Source: Nonomuraea rubra
GTDB taxonomy: Bacteria; Actinomycetota; Actinomycetes; Streptosporangiales; Streptosporangiaceae
Reading direction: 5' to 3'
Length of the DNA: 64,000 nt
Assembly (NCBI RefSeq): GCF_014207985.1
Contig: NZ_JACHMI010000001.1
Location: 6,617,001 to 6,681,000 of the forward strand
The notes beneath the pieces are model-generated. The model was given only the letters and a program-made list of their open reading frames with translations, made no database searches and was not told the origin of the DNA. Below are positions 1 to 8,199 of this stretch, piece by piece; the first letter of the stretch is position 1, and each line of letters starts with the position of its first letter. The position numbers were made by a program, and so were the translations under genes.

Positions 1-838
1 CCTCCAGGACGGCGCGGAGGCGCTGAGATCGTCCGTCACCACGCAGGTCGCGCTCTGCATCGCCGGGGTGGCCGCGACCCGCGCCCTCGATCGTGAAGGC
101 GCCACGCCCGACGCCGTGGCCGGCCACTCCGCCGGGGCGTTCCCCGCCGCCGTCGCCTCCGGGGCCCTGACCTTCGCCGAAGCTCTCACGGCCGTGCGTA
201 AACGCGGCGAGTTGATGCGGGACGCGTATCCCCGCGGGTACGGCATGGCCGCCGTCCTCGGCCTGAGCGTGCCCCAGGTGCGCCGCGTGGTGGCGAAGGT
301 GGCGACCGAGGCCGGCCCGGCGTACGTCGCCGTCATCGACTCCGACCAGCAGGTCGTGGTCGCGGGCGGGACGCACGCGCTGGAACGCCTCGCGGCGACG
401 GCTGCCGAGGCCGGCGCGCGGCACGTACAGCGCCTGGACATCGCCGTCCCCTCGCACTGTCCGTTGCTCGCCGGCGTCGCCGACGCCATGACGGACCACC
501 TCGCCGCGGTACCGCGGCGTCGCCTCACCGTTCCGTACCTCAGCGACTCCACGGGCAGGCTGCTCCACGACGCCGGCGCCGTCTTGGACGACCTTGCGCG
601 CGGCGTCGCCACCACGGTGCGATGGCGCGACGTCACCGCTCTGCTCGGCGAACTCGGCACCACCCTGTTCGTCCAGACACCGCCAGGACACGTCCTGGCC
701 CGGCTCGCCCGCGCGGCCCACCCGGACGCGCGGGTCGTGGCTCTGGCCGGCACCCGCATCGCTGATGTGGTGTTCCTCGCCCGCCGTGCCCGGCGAGCAC
801 CTCAGAAACACGATCCGGTCAAGGGGGAAGGACGATGA
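1..838 (+). CDS. mdcH: Malonate decarboxylase epsilon subunit (malonyl transferase), 5'-truncated by the window edge
   Basis: The reading frame is open from base 2, so the N-terminus lies outside the window. The protein has the malonyl/acyl-CoA transferase fold, with the nucleophile motif GHSAG about 34 residues into the visible part and a catalytic-type His in PSHCPLL. In malonate decarboxylase this subunit loads malonyl groups onto the phosphoribosyl-dephospho-CoA carrier protein. The segment EALRSSVTTQVALCIAG before GHSAG is typical of MdcH rather than FabD. As mdcH is normally the last gene of the mdc operon, the rest is expected just upstream. A stand-alone FabD-like enzyme is the main alternative. 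Confidence 0.75.
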   Translation, partial: LQDGAEALRSSVTTQVALCIAGVAATRALDREGATPDAVAGHSAGAFPAAVASGALTFAEALTAVRKRGELMRDAYPRGYGMAAVLGLSVPQVRRVVAKVATEAGPAYVAVIDSDQQVVVAGGTHALERLAATAAEAGARHVQRLDIAVPSHCPLLAGVADAMTDHLAAVPRRRLTVPYLSDSTGRLLHDAGAVLDDLARGVATTVRWRDVTALLGELGTTLFVQTPPGHVLARLARAAHPDARVVALAGTRIADVVFLARRARRAPQKHDPVKGEGR

Positions 839-884
839 GCCCGTCCAGGCCCCGGAACGACGATCGCATGCCTCACGGTGCGTA

Positions 885-1070
885 CGCTCCATCGGCAACC
901 CGCTGCGCAACCTGGACGACGACGCGGCGACCGTCGCGGACTTCCTGAGAACCGTCTCCGGCCCGGTCGTCCTGGCGGAGGCCGACCGGACCGGCGCCCG
1001 CTGTGATCAGCATCCTGACCTGGTGCTTTGCCGCGCAGCCGGAGGCGCCCGGCGAGGTCTGCCCGGCTGA
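885..1070 (+). pseudogene. Alpha/beta-hydrolase remnant
   Basis: A short stretch reads NPLRNLDDDAATVADFLRT followed by VSGPVVLA. This matches the segment just before the nucleophile elbow of a common actinobacterial alpha/beta-hydrolase family. The expected GHSYGG does not follow; the frame degenerates and stops at 1068-1070. No complete hydrolase frame exists on either side. It begins within 50 bases of the mdcH stop, so it may be the stump of a gene that once followed the operon. Confidence 0.5.
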
Positions 1071-1375
1071 CATCTCCTGATCCGCCCGCCCCGGAGCGGC
1101 GGGGTCACGGCTGGTGCTGTGGCGTGGCAGCGGACGCGGGCCCGCATGGCACGGACGTCGTGGCCGGGCAGGAAATCACGATCGGTGTTTTGTTCGCGCC
1201 CACAGTGGCATCGCCGCATCAGGTAGGCGGCTTCTTCGCGGAGGTCGTAGTAGCCGACCGGATTCTGCGAGCCGTTGGTGACGGGGTCAGGGGCACCGAG
1301 GTGGGCGTCACGAATGGGATGCCCGGTCTCCAGCGGGTGTCCCACCCAGCGCGATCCGGTCTTCGTGGACGCCAA
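1007..1375 (-). pseudogene. Hypothetical mobile-element-type protein, C-terminal part
   Basis: Codon bias supports this frame. It contains YYDLREEAAYLMRRCHCG and then RDFLPGHDVRAMRARV. The RDFLPGHD-x-RA wording recurs in small hypothetical proteins of actinobacterial plasmids and integrative elements (from memory of the family, not checked). It overlaps out of frame with the coding-like minus frame at 1308-1571, as expected if one gene was split by a frameshift near 1310-1370. Function unknown. Confidence 0.35.
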
Positions 1376-1571
1376 ATCCGGTCACCTGTGCGACGGCGCG
1401 GACGACGCCTTCGCCGACGATGAGGGCGCAGCATTGCCGGACGCAAAGGCCGATCTGGGGATCGGTGATGGCATGTCGCCAGATGTCATGGACGTGAAGG
1501 CGGCAGGCGAAGACGACCCGGCTGAAGTGGGGATCCAATCCCGACCCGTGCATGACAGAGAGCGATCCCAA
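1308..1571 (-). pseudogene. Hypothetical fragment, probable N-terminal half of the neighbouring frame
   Basis: An 87-residue open frame with Cys residues (FACRLHVHD, LCVRQCCALIVG) and coding-like third-position GC. Its C-terminal third overlaps the start of the 1007-1375 frame in another phase. The simplest reading is a single frameshifted gene running from 1571 to about 1090. I do not recognise the family. Confidence 0.3.
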
Positions 1572-2114
1572 AAATCACGTCACCCAACGATCCAAGTCAC
1601 ACCAGGACATTGACCACCGTCCGGCCAGTCCACCGGGTCGCAGCCGGGCGAGAAGCCATCCCAGCACGCCACCGGCAAGGCAGACAATTCCATCCCACAG
1701 GCCCACCTCCACTAACCACGCGGGGCGTTCCTCGGCCAGGGGGTGCAGCGCGGTCGGCGAAGGCTCCTACGCTCCGGAATCTTCCACTCGGACAAGGCCC
1801 GTAGCCGTCGAACTCCACAAGAGACGATCACAGAGCCGGGCGCAGTCTGCAGGAGAAGGGAACTCAAGGAGGGCCCTTCGTCGCGGCAGGCAAGATTCAC
1901 CTCCTGCACATCGCCGCCACGTGATCGATTGAGCCTTGTCAGAGAAGGGTGGCGTCCTTCGGCTTCTCTGCGTCGACCGGCTCCCAACGCTAGAGGTAGT
2001 CGCTACGCCGCAGCGACATCTCCGGCACGTTCAGCAGACCTTCGGCGAACCAGCCGGGCACCCGCTGCTGCGCATGACGCATTCCGACGCCTGATGCGGT
2101 ACCGCGGCTCACGC
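1572..2114. other. No supportable gene
   Basis: About 540 bases with only short frames of inconsistent codon bias. On the minus strand a short piece near 1605-1745 reads as a possible transmembrane segment (GIVCLAGGVLGWLLARLRP) but is closed by stops on both sides. I treat it as decayed DNA between two gene remnants. Confidence 0.5.
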
Positions 2115-2435
2115 TCACCCCACCCCACCCCACCCGCGTCGGCGTACGCAGGCGTTGACGAACGCCTGCACGTCGGCTTCCTTCGACACGTCGGCTTCCT
2201 TCGACACGTCGGCCCGCAGGTACGCCGCCTCGCCGCCGAAGTCCCTGATCGCCCGTTCGTGGCGGTGGCCCGGTTCCTCTCTGCGTCCGCAGAAGAACAC
2301 ACCTGCCCCCTGCCTGGCCATCTCGCAGGCGGTCGCCTGGCCGATGCCTGAGATCGCGCCGGTGATGAGGACGGCCTCGGACGCCGCCTGGGCGCTTGCC
2401 TGTAATTCCTCGGAAACGGCCGGACATCTGCGGCG
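2115..2435 (-). pseudogene. Short-chain dehydrogenase remnant
   Basis: The frame reads AVLITGAISGIGQATACEMA, the glycine-rich NAD(P)-binding motif (TGxxxGIG) of SDR enzymes. It continues with GVFFCGRRE and RADVSKEADV, matching beta-strands 2 and 3 of the Rossmann fold. It then ends at NACVRRRG, before the NNAG and YxxxK regions. A stop codon lies directly upstream at 2436-2438 and there is no start codon, so both ends are missing. An 18-bp unit is perfectly duplicated inside it. Confidence 0.6.
2173..2208. repeat. Two perfect tandem copies of an 18-bp unit
   Basis: The unit tcggcttccttcgacacg occurs at 2173-2190 and 2191-2208. It lies inside the SDR remnant, where on the minus strand it encodes a doubled VSKEAD peptide without breaking the frame. 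This looks like replication slippage. Confidence 0.85.
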
Positions 2436-2578
2436 CTAGGGGCGGGGACCGGCCGAGCTGCTGACCATCGCCGAACGGCTGCGGCGGGCCGATCGTGGAT
2501 CGCTGCGACTCTCACCGCTCGGGCACCGAGCGGGTAACGAGACTAGGCTCCGATGTGTTGGGATGTAGCCGCGAAGGG

Positions 2579-3033
2579 ATCCGATCATCAGCAGCGACTT
2601 CAGCACTCCGTGGGAGGACCGGCCAAGGCCGGTACGCCGCCGCGTCACCGAAGCAGCCGTCCTGAGCGCCCCTGGCCAGAGCCCGGCCGACGTCGCGCAG
2701 TGGACCTGCCCGCATGGTCAGCATGCTGGGAACGGCTGCGTCGCCTGCTATCACGCCTCCGCCGACGTCGATCCGGCACTTCCGCTGTGGGAGGTCGCGG
2801 CGTGGTTCACCACCGAGCGGCCGATCCCCATCAGGGCGCTGCAGGACGTGCACCGCCACGACCGCGGCCTCACGCTCGCTCAGCCGTCGACGCCCCTTGT
2901 CTACCTTCTGAGCGCACGTGTGAGAGCCGCCCTGGGCGCGGAGGCGGTGGCGGGAGTGGTGGGGTTCCTGGTGCAGAACCGGCACATCGTCGACGAATTC
3001 ACCGTTACGGAGATCCGCGCCGTCCACTCCTGA
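2579..3033 (+). pseudogene. 5'-truncated hypothetical protein with a Cys/His cluster
   Basis: An open, well-biased frame runs from just after a TAG at 2576-2578 to TGA at 3031-3033. Its features are DFSTPWEDRPRPVRRRVTEA, then CPHGQHAGNGCVACYH, which could be a metal site, then PLWEVAAWFTTERPIP and a helical tail ending EIRAVHS. There is no start codon before the coding-like sequence. It is therefore either an N-terminally deleted gene or starts at an unusual codon. I cannot name the family. It lies among other decayed genes, which favours a remnant. Confidence 0.4.
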
Positions 3034-3140
3034 ACGTCCCTCGGCCAGGGTCTGTGTGATCTCGGTGTGGTGTCCAGTGAGCACCACGCGGCCAAGAGCG
3101 TCGTTCACCAGGGGGAGACGGCCGAAACACCCCAGCCCCG

Positions 3141-3360
3141 CTGCACCTGTTCTCCACCCTGGATCGCGGCATCACGCTGTCCTTCATCAACGACTCCCCC
3201 CATGCCGCACGCGTCGGCACAGCGAGGATGGAAGCGTTCTGCCGGCGGCACCGCTACACCGGAGGCGTCCCGGCCGCCACGCTGGTCGAGCGGATGCGCC
3301 CACACCTGCTTGCGGCCAGCGCCGGCACCACCGCCGGCAAGCAGTTCACCGCCGCCTGCT
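3141..3360 (+). mobile_element. IS110-family transposase fragment
   Basis: The frame reads LFSTLDRGITLSFIND, RMEAFCRRHRYTGGVP and LVERMRPHLLAASAGTTAGK. This is the stretch between the N-terminal DEDD catalytic domain and the C-terminal serine domain of IS110-type transposases. The catalytic domains are absent and the coding quality fades after about 3350. No element ends are seen. It is an internal scrap of an old insertion. Confidence 0.65.
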
Positions 3361-3459
3361 CCTCGCGCAGCCCGGGCCCTCCTGCGCGGGCGCAGCGCGG
3401 TGCCGGCCACCGCTGGACGCGTGGGCGCGGGAGGGCCGGTGCGGTGTGTGCCTGGGCGG

Positions 3460-3560
3460 CACCACCTCGACAAGTCCGGCAAGGGTGCGTTGCTGCGCCG
3501 GGAGGGCCTGTACCGGGGGTTGAGCAGCAAACGAGCAAAGTCGCGTTGGCGGGCCTCACG
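3460..3560 (+). mobile_element. IS3-like transposase OrfA fragment
   Basis: A short frame reads KGALLRREGLYRGLSSKRAK. This resembles the helix-turn-helix linker region GALLRREGLYSS of IS3-type OrfA proteins. Only about 30 codons remain, fused directly downstream of the IS110 scrap. Family assignment is by motif memory only. Confidence 0.45.
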
Positions 3561-3668
3561 GTCCGGACCCGGGTTAGCCAGCCGGGTCGCCCTTGTACGG
3601 CGTGATCTACCGCTCCGGCCACGCCGAACTCGACGTCGCCTTCCGGCCGACGAGGCGCGATCGGGCCG

Positions 3669-4310
3669 TCATCGGCCTCCCACCGGAACGGGAGCAGACC
3701 CGGTGGTTCCGCGGTCGTCGCTGGACTGCCGAGGAGATGACGCGGGGATGGCGTTGTCGATGAGGACGGCGGCGATGGCGGCGGCGGTGGGAAAGGCGTC
3801 GGCGTCGAGAACCCGGGTCCGGGCCGCGGCGCCGTCGATGAGCAGCGCGAGCTGCTCGCCGAGCTGTTCAGGCTCGGCGGCGCCGGCTTCGCGGGCGGTG
3901 TCGGCCAGCCGCGCGGCGACGGCTTTCTTGTAGTCGCGCGCGTACTGGGATGCGGGGTGCTGGGGGTCGTGGAGTTCGACGGCGGCGCCGATGTAGGGGC
4001 ACAGGGGGGTGGTGGGAGGGACGTCGAAGGCGGCGAGGAGCCGTTCGCGGGGCGTGAGGTCGGTGCGGTCGAACACGCCGGACAGAACGGAGGGGTCGAA
4101 CCGGCGCAGGTACTCGGCGACGAGTTCGTCCTTGCCGGTGAAGTGCTGGTAGGCCGTGCGCTTGGACACCTGGGCCGCCGCGCAGAGCTGGTCCATGCCG
4201 GTGCGGTTGATGCCCTGCTCGCGGAACAGCTGCTGGGACGCGCTGAGGATGCGCTCGCGGGCGCCCCGGCCGCGGCGGCGGCCCGTGGGGCCCTTCTCCA
4301 ACTCCGACAT
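3669..4310 (-). CDS. TetR-family transcriptional regulator
   Basis: A 213-residue protein with an N-terminal TetR helix-turn-helix: RERILSASQQLFREQGINRT, then AAAQVSKRTAYQHFTGKDEL at roughly residues 20-65. A helical ligand-binding domain follows. The start at 4308-4310 gives MSELEKGP; longer frames run into the divergent promoter. It faces an SDR gene at 4456 across a 145-bp gap holding two copies of CGGTGTACATA, the likely operator. The expected role is repression of its own gene and of the divergent reductase operon. Confidence 0.85.
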   Translation of the reverse strand: MSELEKGPTGRRRGRGARERILSASQQLFREQGINRTGMDQLCAAAQVSKRTAYQHFTGKDELVAEYLRRFDPSVLSGVFDRTDLTPRERLLAAFDVPPTTPLCPYIGAAVELHDPQHPASQYARDYKKAVAARLADTAREAGAAEPEQLGEQLALLIDGAAARTRVLDADAFPTAAAIAAVLIDNAIPASSPRQSSDDRGTTGSAPVPVGGR

Positions 4311-4340
4311 GGGTCCATGGTACCCAAGCCGGGTAACGAC

Positions 4341-4405
4341 CGGTGTACATAGTTTGCGCCCCGGCCGCCCGCCCCGTACCGTAAGCACACAGAGCGGTGT
4401 ACATA
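4341..4405. promoter_or_regulatory. Candidate TetR operator pair in a divergent promoter
   Basis: The 11-mer CGGTGTACATA occurs at 4341-4351 and again at 4395-4405, 54 bp apart start to start. The core TGTACA is palindromic. Both copies lie between the divergent TetR (start 4310) and SDR (start 4456) genes, where an autoregulating TetR would bind. Confidence 0.5.
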
Positions 4406-4455
4406 ACGCCGTCATTCCAGGTGCACACGGCACCACCGACCCCACGGGAGCGACT

Positions 4456-5190
4456 ATGGGAAAGCTTGACGGCAAGGTAGCGGTCATCACCGGCGGCACC
4501 ACCGGCATGGCGCTGGCCGGCGCGAAGCTGTTCGTCGACGAGGGAGCGCACGTCTTCATCACCGGCCGCCGCCAGGACGCCCTGGACGAGGCCGTGAAGC
4601 AGATCGGCCGCAACGTCACCGGCGTCCAGGGCGACGCCGCCGACCTGGACGACCTGGACCGCCTCTACGACACTGTCAAGCGGGAGAAGGGCAGCCTCGA
4701 CGTGCTGTGGGCCAGCGCCGGCGGAGGCGAGCCCGCCCTGCTCGGCGAGATCACCGAGGCCCAGTTCGACACCTGGTTCGGGCTCAATGCCCGCGGCACC
4801 CTGTTCACCGTCCAGAAGGCCCTCCCGCTCTTCAACGACGGCGGCTCCATCCTCATGACCGGCTCCAACGCCTCCCTCGGCGCCTTCCCCGGCTGGAGCG
4901 TCTACGCCGGCAGCAAGGCCGTCCAGCAGGCCTGGGCCCGCGTCTGGCTCAACGAGCTCAAGGACCGCCGCATCCGCGTCAACGTCCTGACCCCCGGCCA
5001 GGTCGCCACCGCCAAGCAGGAAGAACTCTTCGACGAGGCCACCAAGCGCCAGTTCGAGTCCCTCATCCCCCGCGGCCGGATGGGCCGTCCCGGCGAAATC
5101 GCCACCGCCGCCCTCTTCCTCGCCTCCGACGACTCCAGCTACGTCAACGGCATGGAACTCGTCGCCGACGGCGGCACCACCGCCATCTGA
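4456..5190 (+). CDS. SDR-family oxidoreductase
   Basis: A 244-residue classical short-chain dehydrogenase, cytosolic and NAD(P)-dependent by family. Visible motifs are the nucleotide site TGGTTGMALAG (the third Gly of TGxxxGxG is Ala), DAADLDDLDRL, ASAGG in place of NNAG, the Ser of MTGSNAS and the catalytic YAGSK. The C-terminal GRPGEIATAALFLASDDSSY and the final VADGGTTAI are standard. GGGAG sits just before the ATG. It is divergent from TetR and 33 bp upstream of an F420-type reductase gene, so the two enzymes are probably co-transcribed. Substrate unknown. Confidence 0.9.
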   Translation: MGKLDGKVAVITGGTTGMALAGAKLFVDEGAHVFITGRRQDALDEAVKQIGRNVTGVQGDAADLDDLDRLYDTVKREKGSLDVLWASAGGGEPALLGEITEAQFDTWFGLNARGTLFTVQKALPLFNDGGSILMTGSNASLGAFPGWSVYAGSKAVQQAWARVWLNELKDRRIRVNVLTPGQVATAKQEELFDEATKRQFESLIPRGRMGRPGEIATAALFLASDDSSYVNGMELVADGGTTAI

Positions 5191-5223
5191 ACCGAACAAC
5201 GCGCAACCAGGGCAGGACATCTC

Positions 5224-5847
5224 ATGAGCACCATCAGCATCATCGGCACCGGGAACATGGCCCGCACCATCGGAGCGCGGGCCGTAGCGGGTGGCAACAC
5301 CGTCGAGGTCATGGGCCGCGATCAGTCCAAGGCCGCCGACCTGGCCAAGGCTCTCGGCGGCGGCGCCACGACGGGAGAATGGGGCACCGCCCCGGCCGGG
5401 GACATCGTCATCGTGGCCCTGTTGTACGACGGCGTCGTGCCGGTCGTCGCCCAGTACGGAGACGCTCTCGTGGGCAAGGTCATCGTCGACATCAGCAATC
5501 CCTTCAACGCCACGTTCGACGGGCTGGCCCACCGCGAGGAGACCTCGATCGCGCAGGAAGTCGCCAAGGCGGCCCCGGCCGGCGCCAGCGTGGTGAAGGC
5601 GTTCAACACCATCTTCCGCCATGTCCTGGAGAAGGGGCGGCCCGACGTCTTCATCGCTGGCGACAATGCGCAGGCCAAGGCAAGCGTGGAGGCGTTCGTC
5701 GAGAGCCTCGGGCTGCGCCCGCTGGACGTCGGCGGCCTGAAAATGGCGCACTGGCTGGAAGGAGCGGGCGTGGTCACGGTGGGCCTCGCCAACCACGGGG
5801 TGGGGAGCTTGGACTTCTCCCTCAGCATCACCGAAGTTCCCGTCTGA
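5224..5847 (+). CDS. NADPH:F420 oxidoreductase-like Rossmann protein
   Basis: A 207-residue protein starting MSTISIIGTGNMARTIG, a GxGxxA dinucleotide motif close to the N-terminus. It is followed by DIVIVALLYDGVVPV, VDISNPFN and VVKAFNTIFRHVL. This is the layout of the F420-dependent NADP oxidoreductase family, which exchanges hydride between NADP and F420 or acts as a small reductase. F420 use is inferred from family only. It follows the SDR gene by 33 bp and probably belongs to the same TetR-controlled operon. Confidence 0.8.
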   Translation: MSTISIIGTGNMARTIGARAVAGGNTVEVMGRDQSKAADLAKALGGGATTGEWGTAPAGDIVIVALLYDGVVPVVAQYGDALVGKVIVDISNPFNATFDGLAHREETSIAQEVAKAAPAGASVVKAFNTIFRHVLEKGRPDVFIAGDNAQAKASVEAFVESLGLRPLDVGGLKMAHWLEGAGVVTVGLANHGVGSLDFSLSITEVPV

Positions 5848-5854
5848 GCAAACG

Positions 5855-6409
5855 GTTGACCGGATCACCGAAAGAACTCGCCAACGACCTTGACGAGGCT
5901 CACCTGGGAGTCCCAGAGTTCCTGGTGCTTCCAGGCGGTCAGGGTCGGGTCCTGGTGCGCGAGCTGGTTGATCAGGTCGGCGAGGCCTTGCCGGTCCTGC
6001 TCGGACAATTCCTGTAGGAGGGCGGCCACCGGCTCATCTCCTGCATGGTGGCATCGCCGAGCGGGATGACGTCGTCGTAGGGTGCAGGATCACCACGCCG
6101 CCGTGCCGGGTGACGGCGTGGAATGCCTCGCCGGGCAGCCGCACGCCGGGCCAGCCGTTGACGTCGGCCAGCGGCGGCACCACCAGGCCGGCGGCGGCGA
6201 ACTGGCTGCAGGGTCTCCAGCTCGCGTTCGACCGTCTCCAGCCGGGTTTCGACGGTGGCCTGGGCCAGGCGGGCCTGGTCGCGCTCGGTCTGCAGCCGGT
6301 CGCGTTCTTCGTCGAAGCGGTGCTGCCGTTCGGCCAGGTCATCGCGTGCCGTCCGCCGATGTGTCCGGCCTGGTCGAGGACGGTCAGCCAGTCGCGCCAG
6401 GCGGCGACC
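5855..6409 (-). pseudogene. Frameshifted hypothetical protein with a coiled coil
   Basis: Minus-strand pieces in different frames read in order as one protein. First is WRDWLTVLDQAGHIGG, then a coiled coil (RLQTERDQARLAQATVETRL), then LADVNGWPGVRLPGEAFHAV. A separate-frame tail follows: ALLQELSEQDRQGLADLINQ and HQELWDSQVSLVKVVGEF. At least two frame changes are needed. The break near 6409 coincides with the start of a recombinase fragment on the other strand. Function not recognised. Confidence 0.45.
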
Positions 6410-6543
6410 ATGGCCGCATCGCGCTGCCCGCCACCGCGCACGCGCTGGCCGAATACGACTCCCGGCTGTGCGAGGCCGGTCAGGCCCCGGCCAGCGTCGA
6501 ACAGGCCATCGCCGCGGTGCGCACCATGCACCGGCTGGGCCCT
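6410..6543 (+). mobile_element. Tyrosine recombinase (phage integrase) N-terminal domain fragment
   Basis: The frame reads ALPATAHALAEYDSRLCEAG followed by QAPASVEQAIAAVRTMHRL. This is the SAM-like core-binding domain of tyrosine recombinases. The catalytic domain with its R-H-R-Y residues is missing. The piece is wedged between two minus-strand pseudogenes and both junctions are abrupt. Confidence 0.55.
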
Positions 6544-6544
6544 G

Positions 6545-6970
6545 GAGCACCTCCAGGAGCAGCAGCTGGGCGTGCCGGCGTACTGCGAAGGCGGCACCCA
6601 TCCGCTCGCCCGTCGCCTCTTCGGCCAGCCGGTCGACAGACGCGCGCAGGGCGTGCGTGGCGGCAGGGGAGGCTCGGATGAGCGCCACGGGCGGCAGCGC
6701 CTGCTGTCAGCAGCGCCGTACGGGCCGGGTTGAGGTCGACGTGACCGCCGAGGAGGACGTCGTCGACCGCGAAGCCCGCACCGCCGACGCGCACGGCATA
6801 CTGTCCAGGCTCCGGCGTGAACTCCGTGGTGGACCGTCACCGGCGCCGCCCTCGGCGCGCAGCCATGAGCGGCCGGTCAGGATGACGGACTGCGTGACCC
6901 AGCACCCGCGCACCGCGACCGCGCCGGAGATCTGGCCGCGACCCTCGATGAGGTCGAACACCTCCGACAA
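6545..6970 (-). pseudogene. AraC-family regulator remnant (ligand-binding half only)
   Basis: The N-terminus SEVFDLIEGRGQISGAVAVRG parallels the intact AraC regulator at 13167-14114. It then skips to VILTGRSWLRAEGG, an internal deletion of the cupin core. A different frame resumes with LRASVDRLAEEATGERMGAAFAVRRHAQLLLLEVL. The C-terminal helix-turn-helix is gone. The only in-frame start is TTG at 6970. The remnant is divergent from an intact SDR at 7058, mirroring the intact AraC/SDR pair at 13-15 kb. Confidence 0.65.
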
Positions 6971-7016
6971 ATGATCAAGACTAGGTCTGAACTTTCACGA
7001 AGAAAATACGGCCTTT

Positions 7017-7025
7017 CAAGCATTC
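7017..7025. promoter_or_regulatory. CAAGCATTC motif upstream of SDR gene
   Basis: CAAGCATTC lies 33 bp before the SDR start at 7058. The same 9-mer lies at 14139-14147 in the equivalent AraC/SDR divergent gap. It may be part of an AraC-type operator kept after the first regulator decayed. Confidence 0.35.
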
Positions 7026-7057
7026 TCCGTCCAATTGAGCCTCTGCAGACTGGAGCC

Positions 7058-8074
7058 ATGACCAAGACCTTGGAACATCAGCAGCCGCTCGGCTCGGGCT
7101 TCACCGCGTTCACCACCACCGATGAAGTCCTCGCCGGCATCGACCTGACAGGCAAGAACGTCATCATCACCGGGGGCCACAGCGGCCTCGGACTGGCGAG
7201 CACCGAGGCACTCAGCAAGGCCGGCGCTTCCGTCACCGTAGCGGCCCGCGACACCAACGCCGCGGCCGCCGCGGTGGCGGGCATCGACGGGGTCCAGGTC
7301 GAGCAGCTGGACCTGCTCACCCCGCAGTCGATCGACGCCTTCGCCGCCGCCTACGTGAGCTCCGGCCGGCCGCTGCACGTCCTGATCAACAACGCGACTG
7401 CCGTCAGCCGTGAGCTCGTCGTGGATGCGCGCGGCTACGAAGCCACCTTCGCCGTCGCCTACCTCGGCCACTTCCAGCTGACCCTCGGCCTGCTCCCCGC
7501 CCTGCGCGCCGCCCGCGGCGCCCGGGTCGTCAACGTGGCCTCCGGCAGCCACCGCCTTACCGACATCCGCTGGGACGACCTGAACTTCACCGGCGGCTAC
7601 GACAGCAACCTCGCATACGGCCAGTCCAAGACCGCCCTGATCCTGTTCGCCACCGAACTGGATCGCCGCTGGGCCACCGACGGCATCCGCGGTTACAGCC
7701 TGCACCCGGGCATTTCCGTAGCCACGTCCCTGCACAAGGAGTCCGGATCGCTCTACGACCTGGCCCAGTTGCGGGCCCTGGGTCTGATCGGCGGCGACGA
7801 CCAGCCGATCATCGACCCCGAGCGCGAAAAGAAGACCCCGCGGCAGGCCGCGGCCACGATCGTGTTCGCGGCGGCCAGTCCTCTGCTCGACGGCATCGGC
7901 GGCGTCTACCTGAAGAACTGCGACATCGCCCCGGTCGACAGTCGCCCCCTCACCCCGGAGATGCTCGCCGCCGGCGACATCAGCACCGACCTCGCTCCGT
8001 ACGCCGCCGACCCCGCCTCGGCCCGCCGCCTGTGGGCTCTTGCGGAACGTCTCTTGGCGGGGTCTGTCCAGTAG
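7058..8074 (+). CDS. SDR-family oxidoreductase, retinol-dehydrogenase-like
   Basis: A 338-residue SDR of the long type. It has the cofactor motif TGGHSGLG (about residues 43-50), DLLTPQSID, NNAT in place of NNAG, the Ser of NVASGSH and the catalytic YGQSK. The long insert after the active site is typical of the retinol dehydrogenase/protochlorophyllide reductase-like group in actinomycetes. It starts at the ATG with TGGAG just upstream; the frame extends further 5' but runs into the promoter. It is divergent from a dead AraC regulator, so its control may be lost or passed to the paralog near 14 kb. Substrate unknown. Confidence 0.88.
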   Translation: MTKTLEHQQPLGSGFTAFTTTDEVLAGIDLTGKNVIITGGHSGLGLASTEALSKAGASVTVAARDTNAAAAAVAGIDGVQVEQLDLLTPQSIDAFAAAYVSSGRPLHVLINNATAVSRELVVDARGYEATFAVAYLGHFQLTLGLLPALRAARGARVVNVASGSHRLTDIRWDDLNFTGGYDSNLAYGQSKTALILFATELDRRWATDGIRGYSLHPGISVATSLHKESGSLYDLAQLRALGLIGGDDQPIIDPEREKKTPRQAAATIVFAAASPLLDGIGGVYLKNCDIAPVDSRPLTPEMLAAGDISTDLAPYAADPASARRLWALAERLLAGSVQ

Positions 8075-8199
8075 ACCGCACAGTCCCTCTTGGCCAACCG
8101 CACCGCTGGTCCAGGAACGTCGCGAAGATCTTGATGGGTGGGCCGGCTCACCCTCTCGCCATGCAGTGACGCCGCCGGTGCCGGCGAGTCCGAGGTTGA

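Noticed and set aside
2173..2208. Possible start of a CRISPR-like array
   Set aside because: Only two contiguous copies with no spacers, inside an SDR coding remnant. It is simple slippage.
5322..5831. Long minus-strand open frames opposite the F420-type reductase
   Set aside because: They are antisense shadows of a high-GC gene: no motif, poor third-position bias and no start context, while the plus strand has a clear Rossmann protein.
3868..5868. A 666-residue minus-strand frame spanning TetR, SDR and reductase genes
   Set aside because: It runs across three well-supported genes in another frame and strand and shows no domain; its Gly/Asp-rich text is the mirror of the SDR and reductase genes.
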